Shown: piece by piece, positions 23,065 to 33,497 of the stretch
Position numbering within the stretch: the first letter of the stretch is position 1
Layout: every line of letters begins with the position of its first letter
Assembly: GCA_001599915.1 (NCBI GenBank)
Contig: BCIG01000001.1
Coordinates: forward strand, 496,001 to 560,000
Reading direction: 5' to 3'
DNA from: Symbiotaphrina buchneri
Taxonomy: Eukaryota; Ascomycota; Symbiotaphrinales; Symbiotaphrinaceae
DNA length: 64,000 nt
Program-made: the position numbers and the translations under genes
Notes under the pieces: model-generated
The model's input: the letters and a program-made list of their open reading frames with translations, nothing else
What the model was told of the DNA's origin: nothing
Databases searched by the model: none

Positions 23065-24178
23065 ATATACTTTTTTCTTTTTTTGCTCTTCTCGAATTAT
23101 TTGTCTTCTTTCCACTTTGCCAATCACCCGCATTGCACATTTTCTGGGAAACAACTGGTGAATACTTCAGGTAATCGACAAGATGACACTTCGCTCTTTA
23201 AGCCCACCTTAGGCACGAGCTCGAGCCCGATATGCTGGTACGTACAGTATCTGTAAGTCGGCAATGCAGTAATATTACTGGATACAGGTAAGGAACAGTT
23301 GCGGTTATTGATTAGGAAGGTACGTACCTTACCTTAAGGTAAAGTAAGGTAAGTAAGGTATTTCAACTCTGTAACCAATACTATAAGACCCTACCTGATC
23401 TATTACTCCGAAGCAGACGAAGAAAATACCTCTAAGGAGCATTGATAAGACACATTGAGCGCTACCAACAGTGGAAATGTACAGCTAATTTGATTGAAGA
23501 GCCCAGTAAACCCCAGGCGTAGAATCTAGAGCTATATAAAAACTGTCCTTGGCTGCAGTCAAGGATGTGTTGGAAGTTCAAGGCTGAAATTGTCCATTCA
23601 AGCCGGAGATTGGCCATTCAGGGCTGGGGTTAGCCATTCAGAGCAATAAGGAAGCAATCAAGAAGTTCAGTGTGATGCATCTGCGGAATGACGCTGTCAT
23701 GAAGCATGTTCAAGACTTTCCCTTGGTTATTGGAGCTTTTGGCTTGCGGGCAGCTGAGAGCTAGGCTTCGAGTTCTGTGGATAAAAGCCGTCAACTTGTT
23801 CTCCAATTGGCAATGGATGACATCCGGGTTTGTCCTGTTGTTTGCGGGAGTGAAGGAAATAGCAGCAAGCTTTCATCCAAAAGCGGTGTTTCACAGTGGG
23901 TATTGGAAATCAGACAGGAAGGGTTGCCTTAGCATTGCCCATATTAATAGCTAAGGAATAGCTCTGAAACGCTTAAAACTAGACTGTAAGCACAGTATTT
24001 GATCTGAAAATAAGGAGCTGAAAGGACAATGGCTGAGCTAGAGAAGAACGAAGCAAAACCGAAAACAAAAAACAAAACAAAAAAAAGGAAGAAAAGCAAG
24101 AAGAAAGAAAAGAATTCAGACACTAAAAAGGGAAATCGGATGTTATAAAGCTACATGAGCAGTACAGGATAGTCATGC
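23065..24178. other. Intergenic; short 22-bp tandem repeat at 23573-23645
   Basis: Three imperfect copies of a unit ending in GGCCATTCA (as in GCCGGAGATTGGCCATTCA) occur at about 23573-23645. A plus-strand frame at 23706-23954 is hydrophobic but unsupported. AAGGTAAGGTA-type motifs occur near 23330. Confidence 0.4.
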
Positions 24179-24352
24179 AGGCGGAGTAGCCGTTAAAGGC
24201 AGAGTAGCTGTTAGAGGCGGAGTAGGCGTTAAAACCAGAGTAGGCGTTAAAACCAGAGTAGGCGTTAAAACCAGAGTAGGCGTTAAAACCAGAGTAGCCG
24301 TTAGAGGCGAAGTAGCCGTTAGAGGCGGAGTAGCCGTTAGAGGCGACAGGGG
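24179..24352 (-). repeat. Family B array in the 3' flank of the Spo11-like gene
   Basis: About nine 18-bp units lie just beyond the stop of the minus-strand gene, in its sense orientation (for example GGTTTTAACGCCTACTCT). One frame reads repeated Gly-Phe-Asn-Ala-Tyr-Ser without a stop across the array. Confidence 0.9.
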
Positions 24353-24378
24353 ATGGAATGCCGTTTGAAGAGATGAGA

Positions 24379-26034
24379 TCACAACAGAAGAGCCCCGCTC
24401 ATAAGGATCTCACCGTTCTGAGATTGAGAAACTCGTTCTGGAGAAGTCTGTGTTGCAGTGACACTCGGAGCACTGTCAAAGGCTGCTGTGACAGAATATC
24501 GCTCCACTCGCGATTTGATCGGACCAGTTATAGTTGGCCCTTCGGCCAGGGGTGCTTCTTTGTCAAGGATTTGACAGACAAAGGTAATAGCCCCCATTTG
24601 GTCATTTTGGCAGAGTTCGGACATTCCAAATCCCTATATACCAGTAAGTAAGTATCCTGAACGATGTATTCGTGTTGATATACATACAAGAGCACCATGA
24701 TCCAGCATCCGGTCGATCTCCGGTCGAAGCTCTGGCTCGTGGTCCAGAAGACCCAAATTTCGGAAACCTCTAACCAAAGACCGGTCATTGTTCGTGACCT
24801 TGTTACCGTTGAGGACCCTGTTTGTATGGGCAGTCCAGTCCCTGCGAAGCTCAGCGGCCGTTGCTGGGACGCGGTCTTTGGCTATGGTTCGTCTGAGAGC
24901 TCGCTCTTCGGCTTCCGCCTGAGCGTATTGTCTGTTCGACTCATGGAGATCATCCACCGCCGGTCCTACCCATTTCATCCTTGGGCATGTTTGGATGTGC
25001 GATGCCCAGGCAGTGGCTTTGGAACCATACTTCATATTCAGGAAAATTTGAAACCCATTGAAGTCATGGTCCGAGAAGAAGAGTACTGGTTTGTCTCTCA
25101 GCTTGGCATCCTTGGCCAAGAGACAAAGAAATTCTCGGCAGGAAGAGTCTGCGTACCCGCTGGACTAAATACCACGTCGTCAGTGCTTGTCTACAGCTTG
25201 GTAGGAATCTGTGACTTACCATCACCACGATTGTATTCTTCACCTTATCGAAGGACTGTCGAAAGAGTTGGTCCAGGTTTCGATGTTCGCATACAATAAT
25301 TGCACGCGGGGTGATGCCCTTTGACTTGCAGGTGACTCGCAGGTCCTGAATCCTGAATGGGATTGTGTGACCCCCCTTCCTCGCCACCAAAGTGATGGGA
25401 TTGACCTCCGTGGGCTTGTGGATGTCAATAATTTGTCGGATGTGGATGCTCACCCCTGGTGGGACCATCACCGAACCATAGGACTCGGTCTCGATCCCTA
25501 AAGACACCGGATGGACACCCAACGTCATAGCGCAGGTGTATATGAACTGCTTGACCATTTCTTGCGGCATATGAGATGATTTCTGTATCGAGTCAACCAT
25601 AAAATCCCAGCAGGATCGAATTGCTCGATAAATACCATCTGATACCCCAAGCGACGTATCCGGATGGTCTGCTTGTGGCCAAGCATCTTGAGCAGGCGAA
25701 TGCTAATCAGGACAAGCCGGCAGATGAACCGTAGATGGGTTGGACATTCCATCTTCCTGGGGGTCTGTACTCACTCAGCCATGGTCCCAAATAGGAAGCT
25801 GCATCAACTCACAGGACGGCTCAACCTGACCAGAATGTGCCCTTGGCCATCTTCTGTTGGCTGAAGTTCGTATATTCCCTTTGCCGTTGATGACGCAAGT
25901 TCCACAGAGAGCTTCTTGTGCAAGTCACAGAAGCGTAACCATTTCTCCAGTGTAGACTTGACTTGAACGTCATTTCTCCAATCCAGGCGGACAACCTGAT
26001 TTGCCATTGTTCTGGCTCGTCTTAGTTTGGGCAT
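24379..26034 (-). CDS. Spo11 / topoisomerase VI subunit A-like protein
   Basis: Four exons (26034-25813, 25702-25220, 25164-24688, 24633-24379) join in phase to 478 aa. Known Spo11 and TopoVIA proteins cut both DNA strands through a tyrosine, with a Toprim domain holding the metal. Here residues about 186-194 (HTIPFRIQD) and AIIVCEHRNLDQLF (Glu213) match the Spo11 segment that carries the Toprim glutamate. SSGYADSSCREFL stands where the family has GKGYPD. SDHDFNGFQIFLNMKYGS supplies the Asp-x-Asp pair (267, 269), and CPRMKWVGP matches the conserved end of the domain. A tyrosine at 99 (SDGIYRAI) lies in the winged-helix region, but its context is not the usual R-D-x-Y-Y. A C-terminal tail of about 80 residues is extra. 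This looks like a divergent member, not the standard meiotic SPO11. Confidence 0.82.
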
Positions 26035-26520
26035 CTTCCAGGACAGAATTCCGGACTTCAAGTCATTGCAGATTGGAGACACTCACGATGAATATGAAGA
26101 GACGGGGTAAAGAATGGTATAAAATTTGACTCTTACAGGATTGTATTGTCGAGTTGCGTGTGTGTGTGTGTGCAAATGACCAGTGTTCTGACCCGACTTG
26201 GTCCCCTCGCTATGCCCACTCGCTTCCATGCCCTAGCCCTATTCGGCAATATCAAAACAGACGTGAGGTAAGGTAAGGTAAGGTACACAGGTGGGTAGGT
26301 ACCTTGGAGACCTTCGTTAAACTAGGCACCATCATCGCCACCAAGCACAATCACCGCCACCACTACCAGCGCAACTACTACTACCACCACCACCTTTTCC
26401 TCCAGATTTTTTTTTTTTTTTTTTATTTTTTTTTTGAAAAAAAAATATCGTAAGTATGGGATGGCAACCTACCTTCGGGTATCCGAATATCTCTGATGAC
26501 GTTATGTTACCTAGATAAGA
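26035..26520. promoter_or_regulatory. Shared promoter of the Spo11-like and acidic-basic genes
   Basis: The two genes diverge from this 486-bp interval. It contains a (GT)n run near 26158-26172, an AAGGTAAGGTAAGGTA motif near 26265, and long T and A runs near 26407-26444. A splice-like GTGAGT at about 26085 suggests a leader intron in the minus-strand gene. Confidence 0.45.
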
Positions 26521-27171
26521 ATGGCCAGGTCTGGATCGGACGAGTCCAGCTGGGAAGGCTTTGACGACGATGATATCGGCCAAGAGGAGGTCGATCTAAT
26601 CAAGTCCTCCCCAGGGCCGTCTCCCTCCCCTGGACACTCCGGACCGTCCCGAGCTTCCGAGGATTCTGATTGGTCCAAGGAGTCGGAGGCGGAGGAGGAC
26701 AAGGACGAGGACGAGGACGAGGTCGAGGAAGATGATGACCTTCGTGAGTATTCCTCCAGCATTTCACCACATCAGTACATACTCATATGGTTATGATCAG
26801 CTCCTGCTCTTAGGAAACCCCCGGCCTTAAAGACAAATCGTTGGCTCCGCTCTCTCAGGGATCAACTGCCCGCCATAGAACCGGCCATGCAGGCAAAGGC
26901 CAGGGCTCTCATCGAAAGAAAGGAGCAACGGAACAGGAGGAGGCTGCTCAAAAGGGCGGCCAACAAAAAGGCGAAGAGGTCCCAGCCTGAGCAGCCTCAG
27001 CAGCCGCAACCTCGCCAACCTCCCCAGCAGCCGCAACAACAGCCGCCACAGGCTGTCGGCCAAGCGTTGGGAGTTGCTGGTAGGAAGCAGAGAAGGAAGC
27101 AGAAGAGGAATGAGTTGCTGCATGATCGGAGGCTCCGGCAGAAGGCTGAAAGACAAGCGGCCAGACACTGA
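26521..27171 (+). CDS. Acidic N-terminus, basic C-terminus unknown protein
   Basis: Two exons (26521-26743, 26801-27171) join in phase to 197 aa. The first half is rich in Ser, Asp and Glu (MARSGSDESSWEGFDDDD, then a long Asp/Glu run). The second half carries a helical segment (LRDQLPAIEPAMQAKARALI), a very basic region (ERKEQRNRRRLLKRAANK), a Pro/Gln tract and a second basic cluster (GRKQRRKQKRNELL). The charge layout suits a nuclear protein that could contact DNA, RNA or histones, but no family is recognised. A family A array follows the stop by about 110 bp. It is divergently paired with the Spo11-like gene. Confidence 0.65.
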
Positions 27172-27283
27172 GCAACGTCAACAGAGTGGCTTGGTCTTCT
27201 GCATGCATGATGCTCCGGCACAATCTGCACCGGCGTTCATCATCAAACTCCTTCTTCGTCCTCTCGCCTTTTGAAGGTCTCAT

Positions 27284-27420
27284 ATTCGGTCTAAGTACCT
27301 ACACCGCCTGAGCGGCTATTTCGGTCCAAGCACCTACCTGCCCTGAGCGGCTATTCGGTCCAAGCACCTACCTGCCCTGAGCGGCTATTCGGTCCAAGCA
27401 CCTACCCGCCCTAAGTAGCC
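27284..27420 (+). repeat. Family A array in the 3' flank of the acidic-basic gene
   Basis: Four units of about 34 bp each contain CGGTCCAAGCACCTAC followed by CTGCCCTGAGCGGCTATT. The core is the same as in the other family A arrays and again in sense orientation. Confidence 0.85.
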
Positions 27421-28267
27421 AATCCGCTGTTTTTCAGATTTGTTGTTTTCCTTCCTTGGTTGACATGTACCATATCCTCTACGTAATTCTTGTTAGCCTA
27501 GCTTCGCTGGTTTCGATATAGGCAGGAGGTTAGATTCTTTGCACATTAGCCTAGCAGTGCTCCAGAGGATATAAGGGATATAGCTTTATCTCAGCTGCGC
27601 CATCTTATAGGTCCTTAGTTGGGAATATTCTGATGCTTGCTTAATGGATTGCTTTGAATGATCAATGATACAAAAGCGGTTAGCCTGAATATGAGAGCGA
27701 GTACCTGCCATCTTGGACACATTGAGGGTCTATATAAGGTACCTGGTAATAATCAACCACAAGGTACTCCGTACCTGCCCTGACAACTCTGCTCGCCTAA
27801 TGGAGGTTCGCAAGCACCTGATATTACAGAGAACCTCTGTCACATTCACCACAGACTGTGATTAAGGTACATATCTCCATTGCGGACCTGCATCGTAGGC
27901 TTCATCGTAGATTTCCATCGTGAATATCCTACCTAAGGTACTGATCACTTTCATAGCTCTTCATCGGGATCTTCGCCACAAGCGCCATCGTACATCTTTA
28001 TGGTAGATCTTTGAAATTAGGGTTCCACATGCTTAGTCCTGATTTCTACTTGTTGCGCAATTACAAGACGCAGGCTTACGAGCTCTATCCCTTTTAAGGT
28101 AGGTAGGTACCTTTGCCCGGGGCGGCAGTTTGGAAGCCCGGCCGAGAGCCATTGGTGTATTGCTACCTTGAATTGCAGCAAAAATTCAATGCCCAAAAGT
28201 AGATACAGGAGAGAAGAAAGGAATGAAACAGATATCGGAGGAGAACATTTGGTCATTGCACGCTTGA
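27421..28267. other. Intergenic between two 3' arrays
   Basis: No frame is supported. Several GGTACCTAC-like motifs are present. The interval lies between the convergent acidic-basic and AAA+ genes. Confidence 0.45.
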
Positions 28268-28443
28268 CGTTAGCCGTTAAAGGCGGGGTTGTCATTAAAG
28301 GCAGAGTAGGCGTTAAAGCCAGAGTAAGGTAGCCGTTCAAGGCGAAGTAGCCGTTAAAGGCGGAGTAGCCGTTAAAGGCGAAGTAGGCGTTAAAGCCAGA
28401 GTGGGCGTTATAACCAGAGTAGCCGTTAGAGGCGGAGTAGCCA
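28268..28443 (-). repeat. Family B array in the 3' flank of the AAA+ gene
   Basis: About nine units, mostly 18 bp, lie just beyond the AAA+ stop (28480) in its sense orientation, for example GCCTTTAACGGCTACTCC. A frame different from that of the AAA+ protein reads through the array as Asn-Gly-Tyr-Ser-type repeats. Confidence 0.9.
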
Positions 28444-28479
28444 TCAGACCGGAGACAGTACATGGACGACTTGATGGAA

Positions 28480-30396
28480 TCAAGGGTTAGGGACACCTTT
28501 GAAGAAGTCCATATTTCTCCGTGCAAGGACTTCGTCTTGTCCGGACGTTGCAGAAAGGTAGTAAGCGAAATCATCTGCCGTTATTGGGCGATGCCAAGCT
28601 TCCCTCCCAAGGGAATCAGCAGAAAGCCGTTGAGCGTCCTTATCCTTGTCTCCGCAGGGGATGAAAACATCCTTGCCTCTGATCTTGGCGGGCTTGAAAT
28701 GTGTAGCTTCCCACATTTCAAGGAGGAGTTGATCGGCGACCCGCTTGAAGGCACTCAGGATATCTCGACCGCTCTTATTGTCCGATACATCCTGAAGGTA
28801 AACAAGCCCCTTGGCGTCCACTTCATGAATCTCCTTGTCCAACATGTTCTTGATGATCAATTCCCTGGCCTTGCGTGTTGGAAGTCCCATGTGCAGTTGG
28901 ACTGGGCACCTGGAGAGCATTGCGGAATCGATGTTCCATGGGCAATTCGATGTTCCCATGACCACAACAGTGGCGGGCAACGAATTCATGAGCGAGAGGA
29001 CGGTCGTCGTGATACGATTGAGCGAGGAATGTTGTTCCTCCTCGCGTTTCTTGAAGAAGCTTTCCATCTCATCGAAGAAAACAATTGCCGCTGGCTCTCG
29101 GCAGGCCGCAGCGAAGAGAGCTGCGACGATCCTGTTACTGTTAACATGAGACCATTGAAGGGACCTGGGGACACCTACTTATCACTCTCACCGAGGTACT
29201 TCTGGATCAAGACGGCACTGGTGATCTGGAAGAAGGTGATCTTGAATTGCCTGGCCATGGCCATGGCCAGCGACGTCTTGCCAGTCCCAGGAGGACCATA
29301 GAGGATTACGCCACCGGCAGGGAAACAAGAGTTGGCGTACAGGTCTGGGTTGCTCCTCGTCGCTGCTGTAAAGACGAGTGCACCTTTTAGCCCTTTTTTG
29401 ACCTCTTCGTCACAGATAATGTCACTGGCCGGCTTGCTGTCACTGAGGTCGACCTTGAGACTTTGGACCAAATCGGCGAATTGACTCGCGTTATTGTCCT
29501 CTGTCATAGGTACGCCTTGCAGCCCGGACTCGCTAGTAAGTGACTGGGTATGTGAGCAAGAAGATTCGCCAGTCAAGGGGGAGGGTTGTTTGCCGTTAGA
29601 GGCGGAGTAGGCGTTGGAGCCAGAGTAGGCGTTGGAGCCAGAGTAGGCGTTGGAGCCAGAGTAGGCGTTGGAGCCAGAGTAGGCGTTAGAGCCAAGTTGG
29701 AACGTTGGTGTGCGAAAGCCGGCCAGACCACCTTGTACAGGTTCAGTGGGAGTTGGCGACCTCTCCTCCAGGTACTCTAGCACTGCTTCCAGCCTTTGAA
29801 GAACTTCTGGACTGTGGTCCCCGCTGTTGACCCTCTTGATGTGGGCAGAGAGGAGACAGTCGGCCTGTCGGAGGGCTAAAATACGGGCTTGGTCCTCAAG
29901 ACCCTGTGCCAAAGCCTTTTCTTGCACAAGACTCATGGCCAAAGCGATTTTCTCCAGGCGCGGACCTGAAGGTGGATGCTGCTGCTTGTTGCTCCGATTT
30001 TGGTCATGGCAGTCTAGAAGTAGTGGCCAAAGAGTGAAGGTTCGCACCTATGATCTCGATCAGCATCTAAGATTCACGAAGATGCCAGAACTTACATTGA
30101 GCCAACGTTGGTAAAGCTTACTAATGTCCTTTGTGACAGGACAGGTGAATAGTTTCCACAAAGAAAGCTTCATCCTTCGTGGGTCGGCAGCGGCTCCAGG
30201 AAACATGCTGAACGATGATTCCATCGTAATTGCCTCGATGCTTCCTGAGTATACATGCTCTGTTCTAAAAGAAACCCCGCATCAGCCAAAATCATCATTG
30301 CTTTGGGATGGAGACTCACGAGGATGTATTTGCCTTTTTCGAGGCCGACCCATCATTGGAATCAGCAGAACGCTTCGCGGGAACTGAAGAAGCCAT
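28480..30396 (-). CDS. AAA+ ATPase with in-frame family B repeats
   Basis: Four exons (30396-30320, 30264-30096, 30047-29179, 29131-28480) join in phase to 588 aa. The single AAA module has Walker [10 protein letters not shown] (about 333), the pore-loop region [16 protein letters not shown], Walker B IVFFDE (387-392), sensor 1 VMGTSN and an arginine-finger region AMLSRC. This order is that of the meiotic clade (Vps4, katanin, fidgetin), which remodel protein assemblies using ATP. The N-terminal part has a helical segment (about 112-172) that could be an adaptor or MIT-like domain, and then repeats of SNAYSG (about 202-236) as a flexible linker. It is divergently paired with the chromo-shadow-like gene. 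The precise clade and substrate are unknown. Confidence 0.85.
29596..29696 (-). repeat. Family B repeats inside the AAA+ coding sequence
   Basis: About five near-identical 18-bp units (GGCTCCAACGCCTACTCT on the sense strand) encode consecutive SNAYSG hexapeptides between the N-terminal helical region and the ATPase module. Confidence 0.95.
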
Positions 30397-30763
30397 GCTG
30401 GTGCTTCGAAGAAGTGAATGGAAATCAAGGTCTACAGTATAGGAACTTGATGAGATAATAGAGATCAAGATCTACAGTATGAGGTAGGTAGGAACTGGAT
30501 GAGATAATGTAGATCTTGTTTGTTAATTGCTGTATCTGGGAAGAGCGATCTCTCTTGATCAGTACATTGTACCTAAGGAAAGGTACCCTATCATCATAGA
30601 TTGGACATGAGTAATGACAAGTATACGTAGCCTACCCAGTACTTTTCGCTTCGTCCTCAGTCGGGTCGTAACCCTAACGCACCTTGAACACAGTGAATGC
30701 CATCCACAAAACGGAAAAGAATACAATTCTCTCTACTTTTCCAGTATTCATAAGTGGTTCATC
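30397..30763. promoter_or_regulatory. Shared promoter of the AAA+ and chromo-shadow-like genes
   Basis: A 367-bp interval separates the two divergent start codons. It contains two copies of a segment similar to GATCAAGGTCTACAGTAT (about 30427 and 30466) and GGTAGGTAGG and AAGGTACC motifs near 30484 and 30580. Confidence 0.4.
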
Positions 30764-32100
30764 ATGTCTTACGTCTTGTGTCAGTTTCCTATATTGATTC
30801 AACCAATCATGTAACTAATAGAAGAGACACAGTTTGCCGAAGTTCGTCGACCAATTCCGCTTCGGCCACACCGCGACGGCAACGAAAGGTGCCCACCACT
30901 GTCAATCTCGATGAGGGTGTAAGACTCATATTTACACTGTCTGATAGTTATGAATTTAGCTGACCATAAATCTAGGAGAGAAATGAGGAAGAGCAACCGG
31001 GTGGTGACGCTGAAGATCCCGTTCCCAGTGGCGAGAGCTCCAGTAGCGAGAGCTCCAGCGACGAGAGCTCCAGCGATGAGGACTCGGCCACTAAGGAAGT
31101 CAACGATGTGGTCGACGATGAAGCCCCCTTTCCCGACGACCAGGGCTCAGGGTCCAAGGAGGTCACATCAGTGACCGACCCTACATTGTTGCGGGAATCA
31201 CCTTTTCCGTTCCCCCCCGACTTCACCCAGCGTAGGCTCAAGCATAAATATCGAAGCCAGGGAACGCTCGGTCGGGGGGTTGACCCACCCACGGCTTCGA
31301 GGACTTCCGACAACCCGGCTAGGCCCTTGCAGTCAAGAAGATCTGTGGGCGCGAGCCCTGAACTTGGCTCACCAAGGACGCCTCCTCAACCCGCACCCAA
31401 GCACAGGCGTGACCGGGTTTCTGTTTCCTCAAGAATAAGTCCGACGGTGTATTCACCAAGCCCACCTCACCCTTCTACCTTGAATGACCAATCTCCCGCC
31501 TCTAACGGCTACTCTGGCTTTAACGGCTACTCTGGCTCTAACGCCTACCCTGGCTCTAACGCCTACCCTGGCTCTAACGCCTACCCTGGCTCTAACGCCT
31601 ACCCCGCCTCTAACGGCTACTCCCCCGCCTCTAACGGCCAATTACCCGCCCCCTCTTCTCATCAACAAGATGTTGGAACTGATGCTGCCAAGGCAAACGC
31701 CGACAAGGCTATCCATCAGTCGGCTGCAACCCTGAAAAGGAAGCGGACCACTGACGATGTGACGGAAGCTCAGGACCGCACGGCCGTAGGGCAAAGTCCC
31801 TCGTCTGCGAGTGCAGCACGAGATTGGGATGATTACGATTCCCTTGATGATGTTGAGGGTGTGATTGTTTCCAGCGTGGAGTACCGCCGGGACCACTACC
31901 AGCACTGGCTGGTGAACTTCACCCGTGACTCGGACGGCGAAGATTTGCAATTGCCTTTCCTTGAAGCTGTGAGACGTGCTCCAAATAAGGTTAGTATCGA
32001 ACTCCGATAGGTTTACTTTGGCAGTACTAACCAAAGCCAGGTCGCTATTCATCAGGGCATGCTCACTAATGCCATAATGAGAGCCCAAATAAGGCAATAA
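30764..32100 (+). CDS. Chromo-shadow-domain-like protein with in-frame family B repeats
   Basis: Four exons (30764-30777, 30822-30918, 30976-31989, 32041-32100) join in phase to 394 aa. A short basic start is followed by a Ser/Glu-rich acidic tract with repeated ESSS units, a long disordered region, and family B repeats reading SGSNAYP (about 31495-31640). The C-terminus reads DWDDYDSLDDVEGVIVSS, HWLVNFTRDSDGEDLQLP and FLEAVRRAPNKVAIHQGML. That layout resembles a chromo shadow domain: a W-(E/D)-D start, strands ending near a 'WNNG' turn, then a helix with P-x-K. Chromo shadow domains are dimerisation modules of HP1-type heterochromatin proteins. No chromodomain is seen. The 14-nt first exon and its weak donor are the least certain part. 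Confidence 0.6.
31495..31642 (+). repeat. Family B repeats inside the chromo-shadow-like coding sequence
   Basis: Eight or so 18-bp units such as GGCTCTAACGCCTACCCT encode SNGYSGFNGYSGSNAYPG-type repeats in the frame of the protein. Confidence 0.95.
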
Positions 32101-32646
32101 TTTGCACACCTAGCTTACTCAATACTGGTTTCAACGCCTAATTTTGGCCTCATTTTGCTGCCAACGCTGTATGTAGCAATTCTGCCAAAGGACGAGATTA
32201 CCTTTTTGGGAATACCAGCTCGCCGCACATGCTCACATTTAAATCCCATAGTCTGAGCTCTCGGACTTGTTCCTTCGTGATCTGACACCTGGGGTGTCTC
32301 GTGTTGACATACCCTTGGTATTGCTTCCGTCCATCTTTGTACTCGCGTAGTCCCGCCAGGCTCCTGGCACTGCTCGGTTACGCCTTAACTTTCCCAACGC
32401 AAAATAATTCCCCTGAGCAGGAAAAAGGGGGCGGTCACTCTTTCCGTTCTCCACAGCTTCACACCAAATTCCCTGAACCTACAGCCATTACCGATTCCCT
32501 AAGTCGCTAAGCTGGTTCGGTTGACCATACCTTGGGTCCTCGCACCACCGAGAGACATACCTCCTACCTACAAGACGTGATCACCACACCAAGCCAGGAA
32601 GCTTCAATCTTATTACCACAACTACAGCTTCCTGCAACAAGCAAAA
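32101..32646. other. Intergenic; promoter of the 222-aa gene
   Basis: No supported frame. It contains the 3' flank of the chromo-shadow-like gene and the upstream region of the next gene, including CT-rich sequence before the start codon. Confidence 0.4.
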
Positions 32647-33367
32647 ATGGATTCTCTTCCAGGTGTCGACGCTGATCTGTTTGAGCCGGCTCCTGCCTTC
32701 CTCCCTGAGGACATCGCTCATGCGTGGCGAATGTTCAACCTCACTCGTCAAACCAGAGGTGAGCTTCCAGAAGGGAAAAGCAAAAGAGTTCGAAGAACTC
32801 GCAATCGAGCTTTAAGAACCGCAGTGGGACCCTGCACTATGGCCCTCAAGATAGTCTTGAAGTTTGCTCGTGATCGGGTCCTTGCGGCCAGAGAACTTGG
32901 AGGTGATGACCCTGAGGCGCTCAACGTGGTCGGTCTCTGTGGGGATCGGATAATCTGGGTCAGTGTACTCATTACCTCCTGTCCATGAGCGTTGGGGCTA
33001 ATTGAAACAGTATAAAAGGCAGCCTTGCATAATAGAGCACGCAAAGGATTATACGGCGAATCCGTTGGTTTGGTGTACGGATTATTGCCGCGACGCGATC
33101 AGTCCGCTACGCAGGAGAACCAACAAAGGTCAAATAGTGCCACCGGAATTCAAGCCAGCCATCCTGAATTGCCAGGAATACTGGAAGCTCTTACAAATTG
33201 CTGTTGGGATGTTCCCGGACGATACGATCATCACATCGAACGAATGTGCCCGCGAGTTACTGTTCTTACAGTCAATGCTAGACAAGATCGCAAAGTTCGA
33301 ATCACAGGTCTTAGCTGCCGCCCAGCTAAAGAAAGGCACTAAGAGAAAATCTGAGGGTAACTCCTAG
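32647..33367 (+). CDS. Unknown 222-aa protein with family A array in 3' flank
   Basis: Two exons (32647-32958, 33011-33367) join in phase to 222 aa. The start is MDSLPGVDADLFEPAPAF. A basic segment (GKSKRVRRTRNRALRT) is followed by a hydrophobic helical stretch (TMALKIVLKFARDRVLAA). The second exon holds four cysteines (near QPCIIEH, VWCTDYC and ILNCQEYW) and ends in a helix and Lys-rich tail. No known family is recognised. A competing frame across the second exon is open but less protein-like. The family A array begins about 55 bp after the stop. Confidence 0.6.
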
Positions 33368-33422
33368 CAGCTTCTCCCTGATCAAGCCGTCAATCCGATA
33401 TCCGACCCCTGCGGCTAGTCAT

Positions 33423-33497
33423 TGGTCCAAGCACCTAATAACGGTCCAAGCACCTATTATCGGTCCTAGCACCTAATATCGGTCCTAGCACCTACTC
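33423..33497 (+). repeat. Family A array in the 3' flank of the 222-aa gene
   Basis: Four 19-bp units of the type CGGTCCAAGCACCTAATAA lie in sense orientation. Confidence 0.9.

Noticed and set aside
24634-25299. Plus-strand 200-codon frame over the Spo11-like gene
   Set aside because: It is antisense to three in-phase exons that carry Toprim motifs.
28462-29301. Plus-strand 279-codon frame over the AAA+ gene
   Set aside because: It is antisense to Walker A, Walker B and sensor 1 of the ATPase.
33025-33342. Alternative frame of 105 codons in the second exon of the 222-aa gene
   Set aside because: It is not in phase with the first exon through the best splice sites, and its composition is less protein-like than the frame ending at 33367.
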